DNA of 64,000 nucleotides from Phyllostachys edulis (GCA_036346405.1 CM070562.1:101728784-101792783); one strand, 5' to 3'. Numbered from the stretch's first letter, positions 33,300-44,155 are shown. The notes: generated from the sequence alone by a model not told the origin. Program-made: numbers and translations.

Positions 33300-35530
33300 A
33301 GATCTTAGATCTAACGGCTCGAGACCTCCCAGTGAACAAACACATGTGCTCAAGAGGTCCAGAGGTCATGGACCTCCTAGCAGCAAGCATGTGCGAGTGA
33401 GGGAGGTCGTGGCCGTTGATGGCACATCCAACGGCCACAACACGGAGGAGGTCCTCAACAGCCGCGATCAACACAGGGGAGGACATAAGCGGCGAGAGAT
33501 GACCTCGAGGAGGTCCACGCGAGGTCTAACATCACTGACCTCCAGGGAGGTCTGGACGGCTACGATCGCAAGGGAGGTCTTGGGCGCTCCGGATCTCCTC
33601 GAGAGGAGGTCATGGACGTCCCAGAGCTCGCGACCACGCGTGCTTGCGCCGCACGCGTGCTTGGACATGAGATAAATGCGCGGGACAACGAGGAGGTCCG
33701 CGCGCGGGAGGTCTTAAATGCGCGCAAGGGGAGGATTAAATGCAGTTAAGACATGCCAATGATTTCAATGATTTGAGCACTTGATTAGTGCATTTAACGC
33801 GACAAATCTTTGTCCTAAAAACGACAATGGCGCCACTGCCTTGTCCGACAAGGACCCGGGTTTGAAGAGATGGTCCTCGCCGGCGATGTAGGCCTCGCCG
33901 GCGACATCCAATGGTACCACTGAGTGCACAATAACTTTGCGCACCCAGTGGACCTCCTCTCAACGGCGGCGACGGCCTTAAACGCCGGCGAGCCGGAGAG
34001 GGGCACGAAGGCACCACACGGCAAAATCCAAAATGTGAAATAAAGCTCCGCGACATCCAATCAAGCGTGTGCCCAAATAAAAGCTCCGCAACCTCATACA
34101 TGCGGGTGCCCAGCGCTAAAGGACTATCAGGAAGTACCTGGAGGTCCTGAAGGTGCCGGGGAGGTCGAGGATGGTGATGGCCTGAGTTGGAGAAGATGGG
34201 AAGCTCCGCTGCTTCAAGCCCAAGCTCCAACTCCAAGCTTCAAGCTCCACTAGCCCACTCCTGAAAATGTCAACCTAACAACGAGTTAGGTTCAACTCAG
34301 GAGATTTGGGGGAGCTTAAAATGAGCTAGAGGTTGAGAGGGAGCCACTGGAACACTGTGCCACCGAGGGCTCCAAGCTTCTCTACAATGGCCAAGAGGGA
34401 GGTCGGTGGAGGTAGGAGCTCACCAAGCACCTGCATGGCAAGCTCCAAGTGTGTAAAAGAAGCCAAAGGGGAGCTCGAGGAACTTATACCAATGGCACAG
34501 AGGTCTGCACCATGGGTTAAGCTCATGGTGAGCTTAGCCCATGGGGAGGTCCATGGGAGGTCCCGAGCTTGGACACGATTGATGGGACAGGTAGGTTGAG
34601 ACAGGTGTGGCCTAGGTGCGAAAGGGCCGACATGCATTTAATGCTTGCAGGCGAGCCGTTGGAAATGACAGGCTCGACTTTGCCCATCGCCACTACGGCA
34701 CGCACGCGTGCCCAAGGTAGAAGAAGAACAGACCTCACATCCACCGTTGGATCGAGTGGATGGGGAGGTCCTGCCCTCGATGTAATTTTTGAACCGTTAC
34801 GCCTAAATGATCGGGAGGAGGTCCCACCACACGATCGAGGATGGGAGGTCATGGCCTCACGATTTCCTTAATGTGTATGCGACGTGAGAAAATGGGACAG
34901 AGGTCCAAAGCGTTGGATCTCAATCCAGCAGTGCGGACCTCTGTGAGGTCTTAACCGCACATGAACTTGAGAACACGAGGGGAGGTCATGGCCTTTGGAT
35001 TTAAATCCAAGGGCTCACGACCTCACGTCTTGTGAGGTCTGATCATGACGAGGTAAGGAGGAGGTCGTGACCGTGGATTTTAAATCCAATGGTGCACAAC
35101 ATGAGATGGGGGAGGTCCTGGGCTGCGATGAATTGCAGCGGAGGTCGTGGCCTTTGGATCTGAATCCAATGGCTACGACCTCAACAAGGTGGGAGGTCTG
35201 AAGGATTTTGACAGAGAGGGGAGGTCATGGCCATGGATCTTTGATCCAAGGGCGATGACCTCAAGTAGGTGGGAGGACCTCACTGTGAATGTTTGAGGAG
35301 GAGGTCGTGGCCTTTGGATTGAATCCAACGGCTACGACCTCAACAAGGTGGGAGGACTCAGGCGCTAGATAATCTAAGGAGAGGTCGGGGCCGTGGATTT
35401 TGATCCAAATGGCCAAGACCTCGATGAGGTGGGAGGTCTGGCGGTGATGGTTTAGGAGGAGGTCGTGGCTGTAGGATTTGAATCCAACGGCTACGACCTC
35501 ATCAAGGTGGAAATGGAGGTCTGTTGAGCC
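33300..35530 (-). repeat. GGAGGTC-rich U3 region with palindrome array
   Basis: GAGGTC or its complement occurs tens of times. From about 34870 to 35505 it is organised as roughly eight imperfect palindromes of about 42 bp, spaced about 80 bp. Each starts GAGGTCGTGGCC, has TTGGATT/AATCCAA in the middle and ends GGCTACGACCTC. In the sense of the LTR this lies 0.5-1.2 kb from the LTR start and upstream of the TATA-like box. Confidence 0.85.
34481..34490 (-). promoter_or_regulatory. TATA-like box of the 5.2-kb LTR
   Basis: The minus strand reads GGTATAAGTT; the matching position in the second copy (57471-57480) reads GGCTATAAGT. Conservation of a TATA-like core in both copies supports it as the LTR promoter. 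Confidence 0.45.
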
Positions 35531-36065
35531 CGGACTTGGTTAGGTTCAACCCAAAATGAAAAGGTGGCTCGGCCAAAAGCAAGGCATGTTGAAATGAGTT
35601 ATAAAATAGCTGAGACTTTGAAACATTGTTTGGGATAGCAAAACCACTCCAAAAATTATGCAATTTTAACTGGAGCTTGCTGACATTAAGATTAACCTTA
35701 CATAAAATTTCCAGAGGTTATTATGCAATGCATTTTTCTCAGGAAATTCACGAAGGTTGTTCAAGGACTTGGTTTACCTCCAAAATTTATCAAACAAGTT
35801 TTACAACTTGTGATATTTTTCAGAGGGGTCCCACCTCAGTTTTAGGACCAAGGAAAACATTTTCCAAATGTTTGGCACAAGATTTATGATAATTGGAAAA
35901 GGAGTTTGACTTTTGGTCAACAAGAGCTTGTGTTTTTGGATTACACAACTCTTGGACAAGAATTACATGAGTGTTTAGGGGTTTTCAAGGTGTGAGAAAA
36001 AGTTTTTAATTTCTACACATATAATTATACTTGAACAACCCTGTTTATACAGTTGGGATGTTACA

Positions 36066-37170
36066 AAATCTTCCCCCCTTACAAAAATCTCGTCCCGAGA
36101 TTTGGCTCACTCGGTAAAGAAAGATGGATAGTCCGCACGCAGACGATCTTCTCTTTCCCAAGTAGCCTCATCCTCGAAATGGTTCGACCAACGAACTTTA
36201 AGGAACTTGATGGTCTTATTCCTTGTCCTTCGTTCGGACTCATCGAGTATCTAACAGGTGCTCGCGATAGGTCAAATCTTCACGGACATCGAGAGTTTCC
36301 AACGGAGCTTCCTCGCTTGGAACACGGAGGCACTTCTTAAGTGGGACACATGGAAAATATCATGTACCCCCTCAAGTGCAGTGGCAATTCCAACTTATAG
36401 GCAACAGCTCCTTCTTCTCGATAACGCGGTAGGGACCGACATATCGAGGAGCCAACTTGCCCTTGACGCCAAACGTTGATGGCCCTTCAAAGGAGAGACT
36501 TTGAGATAAACAAAGTCATTAGGCTCAAAACGCAACTCACGTCGACGGCGATCCGCATAGCTCTTTTGCTCGGATTGAGCTGTCATGCAAACGCCAATAA
36601 TAAGCCGGACTTGGCGCTCGGCCTCATTGATTGAGTCCGGGCCAAAGAGAGGTCTTTCACGGGTCTCGACCAGTTCAACGGGTTCTACACTTTCTCCCGC
36701 ATAAGGCCTCGAAAGGTGCCATGCCGAGACGGCCTCAAAACCTTGTTGTAAGAAAACTTCGGCGAATGGCAAGCATTTCTCCCAATGCTTCCCATAGGAA
36801 AGGACACAAGCACGAAGCATGTCTTCCAAAACTTGGTTGACCCTCTCGGTCTGACCGTCAGTTTGAGGGTGAAATGCCGTGCTGAAAGCAAGACGAGTTC
36901 CCATAGCTTCTTGCAAGCTATGCCAAAAACGAGACGTGAAAAGGGATCCACGATCCGACACAATCGTCTTCGGCACACCGTGCAAACTCACGATGCGGGC
37001 GATATAGAGTTCCGCCAAAAGACCTACCCGAAGGTCAGTCTTGACGGGAAGGAAATGTGCCACCTTAGTCAATCGATCGATGACAACCCAAATGGCATCA
37101 TTCTTCTTCGGGGACGTGGGTAGACCGGTGATGAAATCCATTCCGATCGAATCCCACTTGAGAATTAACA
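36066..37170 (-). pseudogene. pol: Gypsy pol 3' part: integrase core and chromodomain, truncated
   Basis: The main open block (36395-37141) reads as an integrase: MDFITGLPTSPKKNDAIW, then VSDRGSLFTSRFW (second catalytic Asp) and HPQTDGQTERVNQVLEDML (catalytic Glu), followed by a GPY/F-like FEPNDFVYLKVSPLKG. Downstream, 36066-36395 in shifted frames codes for the C-terminal chromodomain-like tail (FLKVRWSNH, EDEATWERED). Integrase would insert the cDNA. The block begins abruptly at the truncation; the zinc-binding N-terminus, reverse transcriptase and gag are absent. Confidence 0.87.
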
Positions 37171-38113
37171 GGAAACACTTGAGAATTAATTGAGCAATTT
37201 TGGGTTGAAATCAAGAATGAAGAAAACTATAAAATTGATTACATGTAGTGGAGGAAACGTGCAATTGATGATATGGTAACGTGGGTGAGGTTAGTGGGGA
37301 CGTTTCGCTTCAGACAGAATTGATTTTAATGCTTTGAGTGCGGAGAAAAGAGGAGAGAGGTGGTTGACAACCATTGATGCTGTGTAACGTCCCAAGTTTT
37401 TCCGAGTTTCTGAGTTTTCAAAAATAAAAATAACCATTTGGTTTGTTGAATTTGCTCAAGCTTAACTTGGAGATTTCGGAAAATTTGCAACGCTTTAACA
37501 TGAACTAATCCAACTTCAACTAATTCGAGTTTGGTTCCTTTGGAGTTGCTGGAGTTCTTTGGTGTTAGGATCTCCTTTCCTTGTTTGCTCCAGACCTCCC
37601 TCTCGTTTGGACCTCCTCCCCAGTCTAGACCTCCTTTTGGTTTAGACCTCCCTCTCGTTTGGACCTCCCCCTCAGTCTAGACCTCCCTTTGGTTTAGATA
37701 TCCCTCTTGTTTGGACCTCCCCTTGGGCCGCGACCACCCCTTGGGCTGCGACCACCCTCTTGGTCTTTTTCCAAAGACCACCCCAGGTGTCACGACCACC
37801 CCTGGTGTCATGACCACCCCTTGGGTCACGACCTCCCCCTTGACTGTGACCCCCTCTTTGGTTGGACCACTCTCCCGAGCTTTGACCGGTCCCACCTTTC
37901 AATCCTGTTCACCTTCTTCTTCCTCTCGTCGCATCGCTGTTGACGCAAAGGTCCTTGAGCATTAAATGATGTTGTGTCGCATTAAATGTTGCTGCTTTTT
38001 GCAGTACCAGTTTCCCCCTCTTATCTCCTCCCCGACCTGCTCCCATCTCCTCCTTCACCTACCCTTGAACACGTGCGTCTCTGAGTCTCCGTGACTCTTC
38101 TCGTTTCCCCTGG

Positions 38114-38122
38114 CTATAAAAG
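38114..38122 (+). promoter_or_regulatory. TATA box of the plus-strand solo LTR
   Basis: CTATAAAAG in a GC-rich setting, followed by a pyrimidine-rich region. The relative at 17190-20622 reads CTACATGAG here, near 18492. Confidence 0.6.
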
Positions 38123-38293
38123 CCTGAGCAGTCATCTTTCATCACCTTTTCCTAACCCAACACTCTATTGCTCTCGCCCTGCTTTCTCATGCTTGAAGCT
38201 TCGCCAAGGAGTCGCTAGAGCCTGCACCGTCTTCAACCACATCGCCGTCGCCGAGTTCACCGGAGCATCCACGCCGTTCGTCCTCCTCCTCCC

Positions 38294-38297
<4 letters not shown>

Positions 38298-38332
<35 letters not shown>
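38298..38332 (+). repeat. (CT)n microsatellite in the LTR
   Basis: About 17 CT dinucleotides downstream of the TATA box, in the part of the LTR likely to be transcribed. The relative has a shorter CT run near 18670-18700. Confidence 0.9.
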
Positions 38333-38334
<2 letters not shown>

Positions 38335-41094
38335 GGTGAGTTTCTCCGCGCCTTATTCCCCTTTTGCTCGCACGACCATGTTGAGTGGTTGTATCTTTTT
38401 CACAACCATGTCACGTAGTGGTGTCCCTTTTACAACCACGTGGAGTAGTCGTATCCTTCGTTGGATCCTAGGACCTCCTTTGGACCTCCTCCTCAAGAGC
38501 TATCCCCTCAGAATCTCCTTTGGACCTCCTCCTTTGGACCATCTCCTCAGGACCTCCTTGTTGGACCTCCTTTCCAGTGCCCGTTTCTATTTCTGTGCCT
38601 TTCTTTTGGTTCTGGTTTGGTAGCTTTGGTTTTTATTTTGTTTTGTTGTATTTATTTATCTCTTTTCGCACGTGTAGATTCCAGCTTCTTAGAGGAGTTC
38701 TTGGACCCAGTGACCTCTACTGAAGCATCTTCACTCTTCATCGAAGGCAAGTCATAGACCTTTGATCATGTTGTTCCCAGTTTGCAAAGTTATGTTGATT
38801 TATACCAACTTGCATGGCTATTTGTATAAAAATGGTTTGGGAATTAGCTAATCACCTACTCGACCGTATGACTCCTTCAATACTTGTGATGACATGTTGA
38901 CATGTACCTTTGGACCACCATAGGTTGGGTAATCCTAGTTGGACCTCTTTGTGATAACCAACTTGGGTGTGTATGTTGCTTAGACCTTCTTAGTTATGCG
39001 ATGTCTCTCGATCACTTGTCTCATTGATGATAAACTTGACTAAGTGAATATGGAATTGTGGCACGTGTTGTCTTGGCATGTGTTGCCTTGGCATACGTTG
39101 CCCTGGCATGTGTTGCCATTAGTAAATTTTGTTGTGCCATGGCTAGGGTAGTCATTGGCCGGGTGGAACCCAAAATATTTTCACTTAGGCTAGTGATCAT
39201 GCAGTAAAGGGGGTGCAGGAAGCACATTGGGATGAGGAGATCTCGCTTGAGCAACCACTAAGGACTTAACCTTGTAAGCTATTGATCCGGACCATACCAT
39301 GCAACCACAAGACCATTATGGGGTGGTCCTGGCCAACCAATTGGCAATGCTTTGATTCGGTTCCATTTTGGTGAAAGTGTGTAAGACATGGGATGGACAC
39401 GCACACTTGGCGCAAGAGTGGGCCAGGAAGGTGAAACCTTAGCGAGCGGAACCGAGTCAAAACAGAACCTTGTAAAGGCTTTGTCACGAGCTCTAACCTG
39501 CTTACCTAAGGTAGTGAGCAAGGGCATTGACGGGTGCTAAACAAACTAGAGAGGTCGTGTCTTGTGGGTAAAGCTGTACAACCTCTGCAGAGTGTAAATC
39601 TATTCGAATAGCCGTGTCCCCAGTTATGGACCTGCCTGGTGATTTCACGCAAGGGGTAGACTTTCTCAAAACTTGTTGAGTGGTATGGCTCATGGCCAGG
39701 GTGGTCGTGAGTGGTCTGGGAAGTGACCAGGGTGGTCACGAGCTGTTTTCGAAGAACTTGTTTACTTATGTACTACTCTTTCCAACTTGTGCTTTGCAAT
39801 CTACGTATTGTATTTCATGTCAATTTGGCTTTCTGCAAAGTAACCATAAAACTATTCTTTGTTGAGCCTTGCATGAATAATATTTGCATACAATTCCCTA
39901 CGGCTTGCTGAGTACATTCAAAGTACTCATGGTTTGTGTCCTCTGGTTGATCAGCAGCTGAAGAAGACCTCCCAGGGTGCTCCGAGCTCTTTGAAGAGGA
40001 GGTCTTTGAAGACCTCTCATGTTAGGACGTCCTCCACTCGATTGCCTATAGGCATGTCGAATGGCCTCCACGTGTTAATATTGCTTTCCGCTGTGAGCTC
40101 TTTTGTTGTTAGCCCTGTGCGGCAGACCTCTGTAACAATTTTGACCATAAGGTATTTTGTTGTATAAGTGTTAATTTGTCTGATTCTTCTTTACTTTGTT
40201 GTATGGCTGAGATCACATCGTTGTTGAAACTGTGCAGACTAGCGACTGATCATGGGACTAGTCCAGTTTGCACGGTGGCTCTCGGGGGTTGCTACCCAGG
40301 GCGTGACATGCTGTTGGAGCTCGGGCTGGCTCGGGCTGCACTGCGTGGGGGCGTGGGAGAGGGGAGAGAAGGGACGGCATGACTCGGGAAGGGGGTGGCG
40401 CGGCGAGGGGCGGTGCCGACGGTGGTCAACGGTGGTCGGGCTGGGTGGTGGCGGCTCGGCCATGGCATGGCTTCACAGTTCAAGAAAAGAACAGAAAAGA
40501 AGAAAAGACGTCGTGACAAAGAAGATGAGCAGGAGAGAGAGAAAAATAAAGGAAGGAAAAAAATAAAAGAAAATCCAAAAATAAATAAATTCAGAAAAGA
40601 CCAAGAAAATTCCAAAAAAATCATTGGACCACGAAAAGAGCGAATAAAATAATTTTGAATTTATTTTAATTATTTAAAATGTTTTTCATTTTCTAAAATG
40701 TCAAATTAAGCTTTAAATTAATCCAATAAATTGCAAATGATTCCTTTTATTTTAAATCTTCAAAAAGCTCAAAATTGGGATGTTATTTTTGAACTTATAA
40801 AATTATTTTTAACTTAAGGTTTGTTTTTAATTTTGTACATAAATTATTTTTAATTTCGAGAAAATAGGAAAAACTTTTTTAAAATCCAAGAAGTTTTAGA
40901 AATTAATTAAAATTTTCCTTTTTCACTTTAAATCAATAAAAACTCATAAAACTCAATAAATTCTATTTTTACTTTTTAAATCTAGGAAATTGAAGAAATT
41001 CGATAAAAACTCTTTTAAAACTTAGAAAATCCAATAAAATAATAACTTTATTAATTATATATTTGGTAACAGAACTTTGGGATGTTACACCCAC

Positions 41095-41530
41095 CTCGTC
41101 GTCGTTGACCATGACGAGTATCGTATGAAGGGTAGAGTTCCTCCGGGGTCGCTGGCAGATCGCACGGTCAAGGCGAGAGGTCCTCCGCACCAAGGGACTT
41201 GCAAACAGCGTATCTGGGGGGCGGACGATCCGGGCGTGGATTTCTATATTCCTTCATTACTGACATGATTGTAGGTGGCAACCAGTTTGGCATGACTCGA
41301 CTAGACGACTTTAACGTTGGACAGACTCAGCTAAGCCAGAGTCAGCTTGCTGATTCACCTCCGCCCACTCAATGGTCTCCGTACCCCCTCCGAACCGATA
41401 CACGTTGTTCGGACCGGCTAACGTATCCAACAGGACATGCTCGACGCAAAACTAGGAGATGTACGCAGACGAAGACGTAGCAAGCAAAGAGTGGCTCAAA
41501 CGGGTGAGTCATATTGTATCCCGTGTATAA
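41095..41530 (+). pseudogene. PMD protein, C-terminal part
   Basis: Continuation of the PMD pseudogene after the solo LTR. The plus strand reads IVGGNQFGMTRLDDFNVGQT, then PPTQWSP and RCSDRLTYPTGHARRKTRR, a Gln/Ser-rich and then basic tail of the kind that ends MAIN-like/PMD transposon proteins. Joining 28998-29007 to 41095 across one copy of cccac restores one gene. The intervening LTR is therefore an insertion into coding or 3' transcribed sequence. Confidence 0.6.
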
Positions 41531-41550
41531 CCGCACTACATATATGTTAT

Positions 41551-43235
41551 TGTCGAACCCAGGAGCAAAGGATCTTGGATTCTCTGTGTCTCACACACTA
41601 ATCCAGGAACAGTTAGTGTACACAGTCAAAACAAAAGATGATAGCACAACCATAATACACAATTTATTCATAATAATTCAAGTTTATTACATAAGGGCTA
41701 GAGGCCAAAAAGAAAGTACAACGAAATGATAAATTATAGGTAGGCCACATGATTAACCACATGTAATTAGGGATGGCAATGGGGCCATTCCCCGGCGGGG
41801 AGTGGTAGACCATCCCCATCCCAGTGAGAAGAAAAAATCCCCGTTCATGTCCCCATCCCTGTCCTCGGGGTGCTATTCTCCCCCGTTCCCCGTCCCCATC
41901 GGGTTATCGGGGCCCCACGGGGACCCAAACCCGAAATTCGGCCGATGATCCCCAGCCGACAGTTCCCTCTAACGAAAGAACGCCAACATGGGAGTGTGGG
42001 AGTCTTGGTCTTGAGGAGAAAAGAAAGGGGCAAGCTTGCGCGCGCCAATCAGAGGAGCAAGGGAGGACCGGAGTCCGGACTCTGGAGGAGCAACGACCAG
42101 GGATCTGCAAGGTCCACGCTAAGCCGCTAACTGCAGGAGTGCCGAGTCTTGGGAGCAAGGAAGGGGTGTCACCGGGAGCACAGGAATTGGGAAGCACCGA
42201 TTGAGATTTGGGAATATGGGATGCTAGGGTTACATACTTACGTAGTTATGCTTACTGCTTGGGAAGTGGGAACTGTGGTAGTGGGCTTACTAGTGGCCCA
42301 TATGGGATATGGGCCATATGGCCAATGACTATCGGGGGCCCATGTGGGTAACGGGGATGGGGAGTAAGGGAATAGCCCCGTCCCCGCTTCACCCGATGGG
42401 GAATGATTTTTTCCGTATTAGCATCCCCGTGGGGGGAGAAATAGCCCCATCTCCGACCCCTAATGGGTGAATTCCCCATCGGGGAACGGGGAATGGGGCC
42501 CCATTGCCATCCCTACATGTAATCGTCTAGGGGCATAGCCTAGTCATCCAAGTCCTCACCCTCCTCGTAGTACTCCTCCTCTGAACAACAATTTATTTAA
42601 GCAAAGTGAGTACAAATATTTGTACTCCGCAAGTTATACCCAATAACAAAATTATAATGCATACATGTTTAACCAAGTTGGGGCTTATATGGCTCAATTT
42701 GCACAAAATGATATTTTCTATTTAAATATTCTTACTAAGTTCCAAGACAGTTTAATCCATAACTAAAATCAATTTTTCAATTTTCAATTTTATAGTGGAT
42801 AACCTCCATACAAATGTGGTGAAGGTTACCCTCCTATCAGATGGCTAACCGTCCAATTTTTCTACAAGGATTAACCATCCAAAAATATTTATTGAATTCA
42901 TTTTAAACTCTGCAGATGTGGTACAACTTTACTCACAAGAGATAATTGCTTAAAATGTCGGCCAAGACACGCTTTCGAAGGCGTGTGACTAAGCCAATAT
43001 CACGAGGCTTTTACAATGTCCCACCCCAAAGTTATTATGCCTGCTAGGGTTTCGTTTCCATTGGGTTAACCACACGCCGGGAGCCCCCTCTTGTACCAAG
43101 TGGGAATACTATCTAACCGGCATCCGCACATCAATATGGCACAATTAACAATGAGGTGTTACAAATTATTTAGCCCATTATGTCCCACTACAGACTTGTG
43201 GTAGTACGGTGGAGCTTAGCAAGATGCGATCTGGG
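41551..43235 (-). repeat. Gypsy LTR fragment carrying an hAT element
   Basis: Starts TGTCGAACCCAGG, closely like the LTR at 29008 (TGTCGGACCCAGG), and follows the same order of landmarks (gagtacaaat, cctccatacaaa, ctctgcagatgtgg, gcttagcaagatgcg). The match stops near 43235 without an LTR end. The fragment is interrupted by the hAT element at 41768-42515. The left flank is gttat; no duplication can be checked because the right end is missing. Confidence 0.75.
41768..42515. mobile_element. Non-autonomous hAT element, 748 bp
   Basis: Terminal inverted repeats TAGGGATGGCAATGGGGC and GCCCCATTGCCATCCCTA are flanked by a perfect 8-bp duplication catgtaat (41760-41767 and 42516-42523). The 8-bp duplication and TAGGGATGGCA ends are those of plant hAT elements. 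The interior has many cccc(a/g)tc and ggggat words near both ends and no transposase. It must be moved by an hAT transposase made elsewhere. Confidence 0.93.
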
Positions 43236-43513
43236 CATGGGTGTTGTTTTGTCGTGTTGAGCGATCGTGGCAGGAAGATGAAGAATCGACAAACTGGGTG
43301 TGGTAGTGACACCATGGCGATACCAACTTAACACGGGATTACATTCAACAGGTAGAACACATGACGCCACTGCAGTAGATGTTCTCGACCGACAAGGACT
43401 AATATAACATGGCCTTAATTGGAGCAAAACGATAAACATAACTTCTAGGCGGTCTTGAATTTTCGACCTCATTGATTGCAAAAGACTTACTCCTAACTAA
43501 GGAGCGGTAGCGC
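43236..43513. other. Short stretch without recognised content
   Basis: Lies between the truncated LTR and the end of the DUF4283 pseudogene. No open frame with a domain, no LTR end and no inverted repeats seen. Confidence 0.4.
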
Positions 43514-43669
43514 TCAAACCTGCAGCAGCGCTGCTCCCCCCACGACCGGGTCTGTGTCATGATCTAGGCCCTTCTGTCCTCCATGCCCGATGAGCGCCTC
43601 TGTGGCCCTGATGGCCATCAGATTGTGGAGCTGGAACAGGGCCATGAGTGCCTCAATTGTTGTCAAAGG
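43514..43669 (-). pseudogene. DUF4283-type protein, C-terminal end
   Basis: The minus strand reads LTTIEALMALFQLHNLMAIR and ends at a TGA (43514-43516). It continues directly from 49807 across the Copia insertion (MDLFLGPLPS then LTTIEALM), giving the KxMDLFxGPL...IxALxxLF end seen in grass DUF4283 proteins. It is therefore the last exon part of the gene whose other pieces lie at 49807-50771 and 52630-53755. Confidence 0.65.
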
Positions 43670-44155
43670 TGTAGTAAGTTACCAGAGGATCGAACACGCT
43701 CCCAAGTCATTGGACAGAAGAAATCAGGTGGTCGATACTCTTGCGACCAGGTAGTTGTAACTTCTTCTACGACCACGACCAGTCCAAGCCTTCAGACCAG
43801 GTGGTAGATAGTCCTTTCGAGCATGCGTTGTCTAAAACAATGAACAGTACTCATAATGAATAGTACTCATGATGAATAGTACTCATGATGAACAGTGCTC
43901 GATGACAAAAATCGACAACAAACAGAGGAGTTTTGCGGCAATTTTGCAGTACCGAACTTCACACCTTTTCTAGTTTTTTCCCACTATTTATACGCATCTT
44001 TACAACTTAGAAATAGAGAGTACTTCTATCTTAATTGGGCTAAACAAACCGAAAATGATTGCAAACCGGAATCGATTCTGAACCTGACTAAACAAACTTA
44101 GACAAAACTTTCCCTATCCGTACTCGGACAAACCAAATCTTGATTATTTCCAACA
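43670..44155 (-). repeat. 3' LTR of the Copia element
   Basis: TGTAGTAAGTTACC to TTTCCAACA, 486 bp. It has three copies of a 15-16 bp unit (agtactcatgatgaat) where the 5' LTR has fewer, which explains most of the length difference. A TATA box (GTATAAATAG) lies on the minus strand near 43982-43994. Confidence 0.9.

Larger units (their letters stand above)
30886..36065 (-). repeat. 3' LTR (5.2 kb) of the truncated Gypsy element
   Basis: Starts TGTGAGCACCCGG and ends GGGATGTTACA as read on the plus strand. It aligns along its length with 53756-59206. At over 5 kb it is very long for a plant LTR. The U3 (right-hand part) carries an array of palindromes (34870-35505) and a TATA-like GGTATAAGTT (34481-34490) on the minus strand. 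Confidence 0.88.
30886..37170 (-). mobile_element. Truncated Gypsy element: one 5.2-kb LTR plus integrase end of pol
   Basis: In minus sense this has a 3' LTR (30886-36065), a polypurine tract, and the 3' part of pol (chromodomain and integrase, 36066-37170), then stops inside the integrase. It is the same family as the element at 53756-64000. The 5-bp sequence gaaac borders the LTR at 30881-30885 and appears again at 37172-37176, one base beyond the truncation point. The truncated end reads TG on the minus strand. It may therefore be a direct insertion of a shortened cDNA rather than a later deletion. Confidence 0.78.
37383..40308 (+). mobile_element. Plus-strand Gypsy solo LTR, 2.9 kb
   Basis: Starts TGTAACGTCCC and ends CCCAGGGCGTGACA, with a perfect duplication tgctg at 37378-37382 and 40309-40313. 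There is no primer-binding site after 40308. It is related to the LTR at 17190-20622 along most of its length. It contains a GACCTCC-rich U3 (37590-37880), a TATA box (38114-38122) and a (CT)n run (38298-38332). It is inserted in the solo LTR 29008-41089. Confidence 0.92.
29008..41089 (-). mobile_element. Gypsy solo LTR split by two later insertions
   Basis: Begins TGTCGGACCCAGG and ends GGGATGTTACA, with a perfect 5-bp duplication cccac at 29003-29007 and 41090-41094. The LTR itself is 29008-30885, about 37172-37382 and 40314-41089, in all about 2.9 kb, which is a normal length for this family here. It is interrupted by a truncated Gypsy element (30886-37170) and another solo LTR (37383-40308). 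No primer-binding site or polypurine tract borders it, so it is a solo LTR. It sits in the last part of the PMD pseudogene, whose coding sequence resumes at 41095. Confidence 0.87.

Noticed and set aside
33346..34871. Open frames of about 100 residues in the GGAGGTC-rich region
   Set aside because: Occur on both strands, low complexity, inside the U3 of a long LTR; no homologous family seen.
17190..40308. Pairing the plus-strand LTRs 17190-20622 and 37383-40308 as one element
   Set aside because: The second has its own tgctg duplication and lies inside another LTR; the first is followed by its own primer-binding site and truncated leader.
22259..41089. Treating 22259-25506 and 29008-41089 as the two LTRs of one element with the PMD gene as its interior
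   Set aside because: Each has its own perfect duplication (cccgg and cccac) and lacks a primer-binding site or polypurine tract, so they are two independent solo LTRs.
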